Below, one piece after another: positions 30,216 to 38,367 of a stretch of 64,000 bases of DNA. Location of the stretch: positions 6,915,001 through 6,979,000 of the forward strand of contig NZ_CP107904.1 of NCBI RefSeq assembly GCF_036013975.1, in the 5' to 3' direction. How positions within the stretch are numbered: position 1 is the first letter of the stretch; each line of letters opens with the position of its first letter. The stretch comes from Kitasatospora sp. NBC_00458 (GTDB lineage Bacteria; Actinomycetota; Actinomycetes; Streptomycetales; Streptomycetaceae). The notes beneath the pieces are model-generated. The model searched no databases, had not been told where the DNA came from, and saw nothing but the letters and a program-made list of their open reading frames with translations. The translations under genes were made by a program, and so were the position numbers.

Positions 30216-30263
30216 GCGGTACTGTGGCCGTGGAGCTGTCAGAAACACGGCTGTGGGGGCCAT

Positions 30264-31976
30264 ATGACCGTCCAAGAACTTTCACCTGCTCAGACGGGGC
30301 CTGCCGAGCCCGTCGGGCACCTTCCTCAACCTCCTTCGGATCAGGAGCTCTACTGGTACTTCGGACCACAGCGCCGCTGGGTGCTGGTCGCCACCTCGGC
30401 CGCCTTCGTCTTCACGGCCGGGACGATGTTCACGTTCGCGCTGCGGACGCCCGCGCTCTGGGTCTTCCTCGCGGTACTGGCGCTCAACGTGGTGGCGCTG
30501 GCGCTCTCCTCCTTCAACAGCCTGCGCAGCCGCCGGCTCACCCGGCAGTCGCACGAAGTCCTCGTGCACGCCTGGGATCCGGACGGACTGCCGACCGTCG
30601 ACCTCTACCTGCCCACCTGCGGTGAGCCGCTGGACGTCCTGGAGAACGCCTACCGGGCCGTCGCCCGGGTCGACTGGCCCGGCGCGCTGACCGTCTGGGT
30701 GCTCGACGACGGCGACCGGCCCGAGGTGGCCGCGCTCGCCGCCGCGCACGGCTACGAGTACGTGGTGCGCCCCGACCGGGGCCACCTCAAGAAGGCCGGC
30801 AACCTCAACCACGCGCTCACCCTCAGCAAGGCCGAGTTCATCGCCATCCTGGACGCCGACTTCGCGCCCAGGCCCGACTTCCTGCGCCACCTCGTCCCGT
30901 ACTTCGCCGACCCGCGGACCGGCATCGTCCAGAGCCCGCAGTGCTTCGACACCGACGAGACGATGGGGTGGATCCAGCGCGCCGCCGGCTCCGCCCAGGA
31001 GTGGTTCTTCCGCTGGATCCAGCCCTCCCGGGACGCCAGCGACGCCGCGATCTGCTGCGGCAGCAACGCCGTCTACCGGCGCACCGCCATCGACGCGGCC
31101 GGCGGGTTCGCCCGGCTCGACCACAGCGAGGACCTCTTCACCGGGCTCGGCCTGTACGCCAAGGGCTACCGCACCCTGTACGTGCCGGTCCTGGTCGCCA
31201 AGGGCACCTCGCCCGACAACCTCGCCTCCTACGTCAACCAGCAGTACCGCTGGGCGATGGGCAACCTGCACCTGCTCGGCTCGCCCGAACTCAAGCGGAT
31301 CGGCGCGCCCTGGCGGATGCGGCTCTGCTTCTACGAGGGCATCGTCGGCTACCTCGCCGCCGCCGTGAACATCTTCGTCGCGCCACTGCCGCCGCTGGTG
31401 ATGATGTTCTGGTACCCGGACCAGGTCAGGCCCTGGCACGTCCTGCCGATGCTCGCGCCGCTCTGGCTCTGGCACGTCCTGCTGCCCCGGGTCAGCCGCA
31501 CCCGCTGGCGGATCGAGGTGATCCGCTCCAACGTGCTGATGAGCGTCGCCGCCGGCGCCGCGTTCTGGCACACCCTGCGCGGCCGCAGCGCCGCCTGGGT
31601 GCCCACCGGCGCGGGCAAGGCCAAGCCCGGCGGAATGGCCCGACGGGTGGTGCTGGTCTCGCTGGCCTGGCTGATCGCCTCGCTCGGCGCCGGCGCGGCC
31701 GGGCTCGCCCTGGCCGTCGCCCACTACGGATGGGAGCCCAACTGGGGCCTCGGCCTGTACCTCGCGGTCCAGGCGCAGATCGGCGTACCGCTGATCCGGG
31801 ACCTCGTGGGCGAGATCAGGGGGGACGCCCGAAGCAGTGCGTCGTCCGTTCCCACGAGCCGCGTCGGCATGCTCCCCCGGCGCTGGCCGGAGGGGCTGGC
31901 CGCCACCGCCACGCTCGTGCTCACCGCTCTGCTCGCCTCCGGCTGGGTCCGCCCGATGCTGCCCTGGCTGGGTTGA
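30264..31976 (+). CDS. Cellulose-synthase-like family 2 glycosyltransferase (membrane polysaccharide synthase)
   Basis: A 570-residue processive GT2 enzyme. Two N-terminal membrane helices (about 32-78) precede the catalytic domain, which has all expected motifs: DDGD near residue 151, LDADF near 198, HSED near 288 and QQYRW near 327-331. Four to five further membrane helices follow. Such enzymes polymerise and export beta-glycans (cellulose, beta-glucan, poly-GlcNAc or hyaluronan-like chains), and the sugar is not deducible. The ATG at 30264 follows a GGGGG-rich site. The acyltransferase/GH16 fusion gene follows 16 bp later, implying an exopolysaccharide synthesis and modification operon. 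Confidence 0.92.
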   Translation: MTVQELSPAQTGPAEPVGHLPQPPSDQELYWYFGPQRRWVLVATSAAFVFTAGTMFTFALRTPALWVFLAVLALNVVALALSSFNSLRSRRLTRQSHEVLVHAWDPDGLPTVDLYLPTCGEPLDVLENAYRAVARVDWPGALTVWVLDDGDRPEVAALAAAHGYEYVVRPDRGHLKKAGNLNHALTLSKAEFIAILDADFAPRPDFLRHLVPYFADPRTGIVQSPQCFDTDETMGWIQRAAGSAQEWFFRWIQPSRDASDAAICCGSNAVYRRTAIDAAGGFARLDHSEDLFTGLGLYAKGYRTLYVPVLVAKGTSPDNLASYVNQQYRWAMGNLHLLGSPELKRIGAPWRMRLCFYEGIVGYLAAAVNIFVAPLPPLVMMFWYPDQVRPWHVLPMLAPLWLWHVLLPRVSRTRWRIEVIRSNVLMSVAAGAAFWHTLRGRSAAWVPTGAGKAKPGGMARRVVLVSLAWLIASLGAGAAGLALAVAHYGWEPNWGLGLYLAVQAQIGVPLIRDLVGEIRGDARSSASSVPTSRVGMLPRRWPEGLAATATLVLTALLASGWVRPMLPWLG

Positions 31977-31992
31977 AAGGTCGTCACCACCC

Positions 31993-34900
31993 ATGGAAAC
32001 GCCCGTGGTTCCGGAACTCCGTCCGGATGCCTACACCATTCCCGGCCCGCCGCCCGGCGGCGCCGGAGCCCGGGGGTCCGGTCCCCGGGGCGCCGTCTCC
32101 CGGGGTTCCGATGCCCCGGGCCCGGCGCCCCGGCCGGGGTTCCGGCCCGACATCGAGGGCCTGCGCGCGGTCGCCGTCCTCGCCGTCCTCGCCTTCCACG
32201 CCTCCGTCCCCGGCCTGGCCGGCGGCTTCGTCGGAGTGGACGTCTTCCTCGTCATCTCCGGCTACCTGATCACCGGCCTGCTGGTGCGCGAGGCCGTCAC
32301 CACCGGCCGGATCCGGCTCGGCGAGTTCTTCTCCCGCCGGGCCCGGCGCCTGCTGCCCTCCGCCGCGATCGTGCTCGCCGCGGTCGCCCTGGTCGGCGCC
32401 TGGCTCACCGTCCCGCTGCGCCGCGCCGACCTGGAGCACGACGTCCTCGCGGCGGCGCTCTCCGTCGCCAACTGGCGGTTCGTCTCCCAGCAGACCGACT
32501 ACCTGGCGGCCGGCCGTGACGAGAGCCCGCTGCTGCACTTCTGGTCGCTCGCCGTCGAGGAGCAGTTCTACCTCTTCTGGGGGCCGCTGCTCGCCCTCGC
32601 CTGCTACCTGGTCCTCCGGGTGGCCCGCAAGGGCCGCCCCGACCGCCGCGGACGCTCCCTGCGGCCCGTCGCGGCCGTGCTCGCCGCCGTCCTGACCGTC
32701 GGGTCCTTCGCGCTCTCGCTGTACTGGACCCGCGACTCCGTCTCCCTCGCCTACCTCGGAACCCCCTCCCGCGCTTGGCAGTTCGGGGTCGGCGCGCTGC
32801 TCGCCCTGCTGCCCTGGCACCTGCTGCCCGGGCCGCGCCCGCTGCGCCTGCTGGTCGGGTGGGGCGGTGCCCTGGCCGTCGTCGGCTGCGTGCTCGCGTA
32901 CAACAACACGACCCCGTACCCGGGCGTCGCGGCGCTCGTCCCGACCCTCGGCACCGCCGCCGTGATCCTGGCCGGCACGCCGGGCCGGGCCGGCACCGGC
33001 CCGGCCCTGGGCGTGGACCGGGTGCTCGGCACCCGCGCGCCGCGCGCCCTCGGCCGCCTCTCCTACAACCTCTACCTCTGGCACTGGCCGGTCCTGGTCC
33101 TCGCCGGCGCCGAGTTCGGCGAGCTCGACTGGCCCGTCAAGGCGGCCCTCACGGCCGCCGCCGCACTGCCCGCCGCCGCCGTCATGCGCTGGGTCGAACG
33201 GCCGCTGCAGCGCAGCCGCACCGTCTCCGAACTCCCGCGCCGGGGACTCTCCCTGGGGCTCGCCGCGGTCGTCATCCCGGTGGTGCTGGCGCTGGTCGTC
33301 GGCACCGGGACACTGCGCAACCTCGGCCCCGCCGCACCCGTCGACCTCCAGGGCCTGCCGCCCGGCTCGCCGGACGGCACCTCGCTGCTGGTGCGCACCG
33401 CCACCCCGCCCAAGGGCGGTCCGGCCGTGGTGCCGGACGCCGTCCAGGCCCGCCAGGACTTCCCGCCGGACGGCGAGTGCGAGGTCGCGCCGAGCGCCGT
33501 CACCAGCCCCGACTGCCGCTTCGGCGTGGTCGACAGCCCGGACCGGATCGTGCTGCTCGGCGACTCGCACGCCGGCCAGTGGTTCTCCGCGCTGCTCGCC
33601 CTGGCCGCCGAACGGCGCTGGGCCCTGGAGGAGTTGGTCAAGCAGGGCTGCCCGCTCCCGGAACTCACGGTGGTCAACCCGCAGTTGGGCCGCACCTACC
33701 GCGAGTGCGACACCTGGCGCGCCAACGCCCTGGCCCGGCTCAAGGACGGCCCCAAGCCCCGGCTGATCGTCGTCTCGACCCTCAACCGGTACACCGACGA
33801 CCGTCAACTCCTGCTCCAGGGATGGGAGAAGACCCTCGTCCCGCTGCGCGAGCTGGGCGTGCCGATCGTCTACCTGCGCGACACCCCGATCCCCGGCACC
33901 GACGTGCCGGCCTGCGTCTCCGGCCACACCGAGGACCCGGCCGCCTGCGAGTTCCCGCGCGAGAGGGCGCTGTGGGCCGACCCGCTGGCCGACGAGATCG
34001 CCGCCGGCCGCCAGCCCGGGGTGCAGACGGTCGAGGTCAACTCGGTCATCTGCCCCGGCAACGGCCGGAGTTGCCCCGCCATCCTGGAGCGCATCCTGCT
34101 CTACCGGGACGACACGCACCTGACCAACGTCGCCTCCGTCGTCCTCACCCCGCGGCTGGACCGGCTGCTGGTCGAGGCCGGCGCGCTGCCCGCCAAGGGC
34201 GCCGCCACCCCCGGCGGTTCGGGCGGACCTACCGGCCCGGTCGGCGCGGACGGCTGGACCCGGCTGCTCCGGGACGACTTCGACGGCCCGGCCGGCAGCC
34301 GCCCGTCCGCCGCGAACTGGCAGTACGACCTGGGCACCTGCTACCCCGGCTGCCCGGCGCCGCAGTGGGGCACCGGCGAGATCGAGACGATGACCGACTC
34401 GACCGCCAACGTCCGCCTCGACGGCCGCGGCGCCCTGGAGATCGTCCCCACCAGGGACGGGAACGGCCAGTGGTCCTCCGGCCGGATCGAGTCCCGCCGG
34501 GCCGACTTCGCCCCGCCGCCCGGCGGCGTGCTGCGGATCGAGGCCTCGCTCGCCCTGCCCGACGTCACCGGCCCCGCCGCCGCCGGGTACTGGCCCGCCT
34601 TCTGGACCCTCGGCGCCGACCTGCGCAACGGCTACACCGGCTGGCCGGCCATCGGCGAGCTGGACGTGATGGAGCAGGTCAACGGCCGGGACACGGTCTT
34701 CGGCACGATGCACTGCGGCGTCCTCGACGGCGGACCCTGCCAGGAGCCCCGCGGCCTCGGCTCGGGCGACCAGCAGTGCGGGGCGGAGTGCCGCACCGGC
34801 TTCCACCGGTACGGGGTGGAGGTGGACCTGACGGCCGGCGCCGAGCAGGTCCGCTGGTACCTCGACGGCCGCGAGTTCCACCGGGTCGAGGCCGCCCGGA

Positions 34901-35130
34901 TGGACCGGGCGACCTGGGACAAGGCCGTGGGCCGCGGGCTGTTCCTGATCCTGAACGTCGCCGTCGGCGGCAACCTCCCCGCCGCCTTCGGGGGCGTCCC
35001 CGGCCCGGCCACGGAGCCCGGCCACCCGATGCGCGTCGACTACGTCGCCGTCTCGGCGAAGGCGAAGGCGGGCGCGGGTTCGGACCCGGCTGCGGGTGCG
35101 GGTTCGGCTGCGGGCGCCGCCAAGCCGTAG
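31993..35130 (+). CDS. Tripartite fusion: membrane acyltransferase (OafA-like) + SGNH hydrolase + GH16 glycoside hydrolase
   Basis: A 1045-residue protein in three parts. Residues about 50-395 are an acyltransferase-3 domain (FRPDIEGLRAVAVLAVLAFH, GVDVFLVISGYLITG, LLHFWSLAVEEQFYLFWGPL, with about ten membrane helices). Residues about 510-730 are an extracytoplasmic SGNH domain (IVLLGDSHAGQW with the nucleophile Ser, YRDDTHLTN with Asp and His). Residues about 755-1020 form a GH16 beta-jelly-roll (LLRDDFDGPAG, catalytic IGELDVMEQVN with E-x-D-x-x-E, RWYLDGREFHRV). The first two parts together are the common O-antigen/exopolysaccharide acetylase design. The GH16 fusion is unusual and suggests that one protein both acylates and cleaves a beta-glucan-like polymer made by the upstream GT2. 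A GAAAGG ribosome-binding site precedes the ATG. Confidence 0.9.
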   Translation: METPVVPELRPDAYTIPGPPPGGAGARGSGPRGAVSRGSDAPGPAPRPGFRPDIEGLRAVAVLAVLAFHASVPGLAGGFVGVDVFLVISGYLITGLLVREAVTTGRIRLGEFFSRRARRLLPSAAIVLAAVALVGAWLTVPLRRADLEHDVLAAALSVANWRFVSQQTDYLAAGRDESPLLHFWSLAVEEQFYLFWGPLLALACYLVLRVARKGRPDRRGRSLRPVAAVLAAVLTVGSFALSLYWTRDSVSLAYLGTPSRAWQFGVGALLALLPWHLLPGPRPLRLLVGWGGALAVVGCVLAYNNTTPYPGVAALVPTLGTAAVILAGTPGRAGTGPALGVDRVLGTRAPRALGRLSYNLYLWHWPVLVLAGAEFGELDWPVKAALTAAAALPAAAVMRWVERPLQRSRTVSELPRRGLSLGLAAVVIPVVLALVVGTGTLRNLGPAAPVDLQGLPPGSPDGTSLLVRTATPPKGGPAVVPDAVQARQDFPPDGECEVAPSAVTSPDCRFGVVDSPDRIVLLGDSHAGQWFSALLALAAERRWALEELVKQGCPLPELTVVNPQLGRTYRECDTWRANALARLKDGPKPRLIVVSTLNRYTDDRQLLLQGWEKTLVPLRELGVPIVYLRDTPIPGTDVPACVSGHTEDPAACEFPRERALWADPLADEIAAGRQPGVQTVEVNSVICPGNGRSCPAILERILLYRDDTHLTNVASVVLTPRLDRLLVEAGALPAKGAATPGGSGGPTGPVGADGWTRLLRDDFDGPAGSRPSAANWQYDLGTCYPGCPAPQWGTGEIETMTDSTANVRLDGRGALEIVPTRDGNGQWSSGRIESRRADFAPPPGGVLRIEASLALPDVTGPAAAGYWPAFWTLGADLRNGYTGWPAIGELDVMEQVNGRDTVFGTMHCGVLDGGPCQEPRGLGSGDQQCGAECRTGFHRYGVEVDLTAGAEQVRWYLDGREFHRVEAARMDRATWDKAVGRGLFLILNVAVGGNLPAAFGGVPGPATEPGHPMRVDYVAVSAKAKAGAGSDPAAGAGSAAGAAKP

Positions 35131-35149
35131 TCCGTGCGGTGCGAGGGAC

Positions 35150-35190
35150 CGGCCCGGGCCGGGGAGCCACGTGCTCCCCGGCCCGGGCCG
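35150..35190. terminator. Bidirectional hairpin terminator
   Basis: A perfect 18-bp stem (CGGCCCGGGCCGGGGAGC with its complement) and a five-base loop, between the convergent fusion gene and serine hydrolase gene. Confidence 0.85.
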
Positions 35191-35280
35191 CGTTCCGGTA
35201 CGGGCTGTGGCGGGCCGCGACGGGCTCGCGATGGGCCGTGCAGGCTCCGGCGGGGCCGCCGTGGCGGGCTGGGCGGGCCG

Positions 35281-36555
35281 TCAGCTTCCGGGCGTCGCGG
35301 TGGCGGCACCCGGGCCGGCACTGCCGCAGGTCGCCGTCCGGAGCAGGGCGTCGAAGGTGTCGCCGGCGGCCGCCGACTCGCGGTACGGGTTGAACGAGAC
35401 GACGACCTGCCGGCGCCCGGAGGCGTCGCCCCTGACCATCGTGCCGTAGCCGGGGATGCCGCCACTGAGGCCCCAGTACTCGCCGCACGCGGTGGGGTAG
35501 CGGGTCAGCCCGAGGCCGTAGGTGAAGCCGAGCCCGGTGTCCACCTGCTTCTTCATCTCGGCGAGTTCCGCCGGGCGCAGCAGCCGGCCGCCGAGCAGCG
35601 CGGCGTTGAAGCGGGCCAGGTCCCGGGTGGTCGAGATCCCGGCGCCGGCCGGGCCGAACGCGGACGGGTTCAGGAGGGTGATGTCGGTCGGCCCGGTCGG
35701 CCGCTCGATGTACGCGTGGGCGTGCGGCCCGGGGACGACCGGCGAGGTGACGGGCATCGAGGTGTCGCGCAGCCCCAGCGGCCGGATGATCCGGCGCTCG
35801 ATCTCCTCGTCCCAGGTGCGTCCGGTGGCGCGTTCGATGATCATCCCGAGCAGGACGTAGTTGGTGTTGGAGTAGTTCCAGGCGCCACCCGGCGGGCCGT
35901 ACGGGGGGTGGGCGGTGGCGATCCGCACGACGTCCAGCGGGCGGTGGGTCGTCCAGCGGCCGACGGTCAGCCACCGCTCCAGGTTCTCCTCCCCCTTGGT
36001 GCTGAAGCTCTGGTCGTCGGTGAAGTTGTAGATCCCGCTGGTGTGGTTCAGGAGCTGGCGCACGGTGATCGCACCGCCGCCGGGGACGATCCCGGGGAGG
36101 TGCCGTTCGATCGGGTCGTCCAGTCCTATGCGGCGCTCGCCCACGAGTTGGAGCACCACGGTGGCGGCGAAGGTCTTGGTGACGCTGCCGATCCGGAACC
36201 TGGCACCGTTCGGCACCGGCGCGCCGGTCGCCAGGTCCGCGACCCCCGCGGTGCCCTGCCAGACCGTGCGGCCGTCCTCCCGGACCTCGGCCAGGGCCGC
36301 CGACGAGCCGCCCTCCTCGACCATGGCCCGCAGCGCCGCCCGCAGCGCCGCCGGGTCGGTGACGGTCGACGGTGCGGCGGCCCGGTCCTGCCCGAAGGCG
36401 GTGGCGGTCGGAGCGGACGCTGCGGCGGTGGCGGCCGAGGCTGCGGAGGCCGACGGCGTCAGCGTCGCGAGCAGGCCCGCACCGGCGAGCGCGAGGACGG
36501 CGGCGTGGCGCGCGAGCCGTCGTGCGGAGCGGGCGTGCGGTGTGGCGGTGGTCAT
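35281..36555 (-). CDS. Secreted serine hydrolase (class C beta-lactamase / D-Ala-D-Ala carboxypeptidase fold) with altered third motif
   Basis: A 424-residue protein with a signal peptide (residues 1-39, ending SASA) and a penicillin-binding/AmpC-like domain. The SxxK nucleophile motif SVTK lies near residue 122 and the YxN motif YSN near 228. The third motif reads GLSGG near 361, where the paralogue at 50478-51797 has GHNGG, so the HxG histidine is Leu here. The family hydrolyses D-Ala peptides, beta-lactams or esters outside the cell. Loss of the motif-3 His may change or reduce activity. A ribosome-binding site GGGAGGGAACC precedes the ATG. It is divergent from the small DUF2568 gene. Confidence 0.9.
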   Translation of the reverse strand: MTTATPHARSARRLARHAAVLALAGAGLLATLTPSASAASAATAAASAPTATAFGQDRAAAPSTVTDPAALRAALRAMVEEGGSSAALAEVREDGRTVWQGTAGVADLATGAPVPNGARFRIGSVTKTFAATVVLQLVGERRIGLDDPIERHLPGIVPGGGAITVRQLLNHTSGIYNFTDDQSFSTKGEENLERWLTVGRWTTHRPLDVVRIATAHPPYGPPGGAWNYSNTNYVLLGMIIERATGRTWDEEIERRIIRPLGLRDTSMPVTSPVVPGPHAHAYIERPTGPTDITLLNPSAFGPAGAGISTTRDLARFNAALLGGRLLRPAELAEMKKQVDTGLGFTYGLGLTRYPTACGEYWGLSGGIPGYGTMVRGDASGRRQVVVSFNPYRESAAAGDTFDALLRTATCGSAGPGAATATPGS

Positions 36556-36984
36556 CTCGGTTCCCTCCCGGTGGCGGCCGGATCACTTCCGGCCGCCTCC
36601 ACTCTGCGTGCGGCGCCGCCGCTGAGGCCTCCCCCCGGGGTCGTGACCGCCTCCCCCCGCAGAGCCAGCCGGGGCCCTCCGGCAGAAGGACCGGCACCGG
36701 TGCGCGAGCCGGCCCGGCCCGGCGGTGCCGGACGGACACGGCGGGCGGCGGCGGCACGGCGGCGGTGGCACGGACGAGGTCGGTTCCGGTGGGCCGGTAC
36801 GGCCGGGTCCGTGGGCCGGGGTGGGCGGTTCCCACGCCGTCCGACCGTCACCGGCAGGGGAGGAGTGAGTCGCACCGCCGGAGGGCGCGGGCCGGCCGCC
36901 AGATCCGGCAAAGGGCTCCGGCCGGCCTGTCCGCGCACCGGCCACCACTGTCATGCTGGGCGTACCGAAACAGAGGAGGAGCAC
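36556..36984. other. Divergent intergenic region, no gene
   Basis: 429 bp between the leftward serine hydrolase and the rightward DUF2568 gene. It should hold both promoters. Only GC-rich sequence with no convincing -10/-35 pair, operator or hairpin was recognised. Confidence 0.5.
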
Positions 36985-37401
36985 GTGGCGGGGGACAGTG
37001 TCGGTACGGCCGGGCTCGATGCGCGGCCCTGGTATGCCGCGAACGAACTCGTGGCCTTCCTGCTCGAACTCGCCGCGCTGGGCTCGCTGGGCTGGTGGGG
37101 ATTCGGCGCAGGCCACGAGGGCGTCCTGCGGATCCTGCTCGGCGTCGGGGCTCCGCTGGCGGGCATCGTGCTCTGGGCCCTGTTCGCCGCGCCCCGGGCG
37201 CGGCTGCGGCCGCGGCTTCCGCTGGTCCTCGCGGTGAAGGCGCTGGTGCTCGGTGGCGGCGCCGCCGCCCTGTGGGGCGTGGGGCACTCCGTCGCGGCGG
37301 GCGCCATGGCGGTCGTGACGGTCGTCAACATCGCGGTGGCCGAGGTCTTCCGCACCCCTCCCGTCGAACGCGGCCCCGACCGGGCCGCACCCGCCGGGTG
37401 A
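36985..37401 (+). CDS. DUF2568 (YrdB-like) small membrane protein
   Basis: A 138-residue protein with four hydrophobic helices (about 20-40, 48-68, 76-94 and 98-118), and a conserved-looking start WYAANELVAFLLELAALGSLGWW that matches the YrdB/DUF2568 family. The GTG at 36985 is preceded by GAGGAGGAGC. The function is unknown. The frame is open far upstream, but that part is antisense to the serine hydrolase and is not coding. Confidence 0.8.
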   Translation: MAGDSVGTAGLDARPWYAANELVAFLLELAALGSLGWWGFGAGHEGVLRILLGVGAPLAGIVLWALFAAPRARLRPRLPLVLAVKALVLGGGAAALWGVGHSVAAGAMAVVTVVNIAVAEVFRTPPVERGPDRAAPAG

Positions 37402-37549
37402 CGGGAGGCGGCGCGGCCGTACGGCGGTTCGGGTGACCGGGGGCGGTGTGTCCGGGCTGCGCGCGGGCGTGGCGGCGGTGGCCGGTGTGTATACGTGGCA
37501 GCCGGGTGGGCCGCTCGCCCACCGGACACCGCTACGGAAGGGAACCCCC

Positions 37550-38272
37550 ATGACCCAGCCACGGGCCAGGGCCGCGCAGAGCGTGGAGGAGGCCGTCGAG
37601 CGGATGCGCGCGATCGAGGCCCGGCTGGACCCGCGCGACGGCGTCGCCTGCTTCAACCGGATGTACCTGCGGGTCACCGGACTCGTCGGCGAGCGGCTGA
37701 CCGCCGGCTGGTTCCAGGACCAGGCGCTCATCGAGCACCTCGACCTCGACTTCGCGAACCTCTACTTCGACGCGGTGGACGCCGCCGAGACCGGGCGCCC
37801 GGTCAGCGCCGCCTGGAAGCCGCTGTTCGAGGCCCGGGCGAACCGGGTGGTCTGGCCGATCCAGTTCGCCTTCGCCGGGATGAACGCCCACATCAACCAC
37901 GACCTCCCGCTCGCCGTCGTGACCACCTGCATCGAGTGCCGCACCACACCCGACACCCCGCCCGTCCACGCCGACTACCTCAAGGTCAACGAGCTGCTCG
38001 CGCAGGTCGAGGCCGAGGTGCGGGCCTCCTTCGAGGCGCAGGTCGCCGCGGCCGCCACCGAGGCCGCCGGACCGCTGAAGCACATCGTCTCCAGCTTCTC
38101 GATCGCCCGCGCCCGGGACGCCGCCTGGGCCACCTCCGAGGCGCTCTGGCACCAGCGCAACCTCCGCCCGGTGTACGACGCCACGCTGGCCGCCGTCACC
38201 GGCACCACCGCGCTCGCCGGGCGGATGCTGCTCACCCCCGTCCTGCCGCCGGTCGAGCGGCCTGACGCCTGA
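37550..38272 (+). CDS. DUF5995-family protein
   Basis: A 240-residue soluble, helical protein with segments CFNRMYLRVT, GWFQDQALIEHLDLDFANLYFDA, FAFAGMNAHINHDLPLAVV and KHIVSSFSIARARDAAWATSEALW, which fit the actinobacterial DUF5995 family. The role is unknown. The regularly placed His, Asn and Asp residues (NAHINHDLP) could bind metal, but this is speculative. A GGAAGGGAA ribosome-binding site precedes the ATG. The stop codon lies inside a GCCTGAC tandem repeat. Confidence 0.82.
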   Translation: MTQPRARAAQSVEEAVERMRAIEARLDPRDGVACFNRMYLRVTGLVGERLTAGWFQDQALIEHLDLDFANLYFDAVDAAETGRPVSAAWKPLFEARANRVVWPIQFAFAGMNAHINHDLPLAVVTTCIECRTTPDTPPVHADYLKVNELLAQVEAEVRASFEAQVAAAATEAAGPLKHIVSSFSIARARDAAWATSEALWHQRNLRPVYDATLAAVTGTTALAGRMLLTPVLPPVERPDA

Positions 38273-38287
38273 CGCCTGACTCCTGAC
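38260..38287. repeat. GCCTGAC tandem repeat over the DUF5995 stop codon
   Basis: Three perfect 7-bp GCCTGAC units and one TCCTGAC variant span the end of the gene. The second unit provides the stop (GCC TGA). The unit is almost the same as that at 2067-2180. Confidence 0.85.
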
Positions 38288-38323
38288 GGCGGACGGCGGG
38301 CGCCTGGCCCTGATGGCGGCCGG

Positions 38324-38355
38324 CGGCCGGCGCCCGGCCGTGCCCGCGCCGGCCG
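38324..38355. terminator. Possible hairpin terminator between convergent genes
   Basis: A 10-bp stem (CGGCCGGCGC with its complement) and a 12-base loop, between the DUF5995 gene and the leftward flavoprotein gene. Confidence 0.45.
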
Positions 38356-38367
38356 GGATCAGGCCGC

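Noticed and set aside
34679..36835. A 718-codon leftward frame covering the serine hydrolase
   Set aside because: Translation is Arg/Pro-rich with no motifs. The 424-residue frame has signal peptide and active-site motifs.
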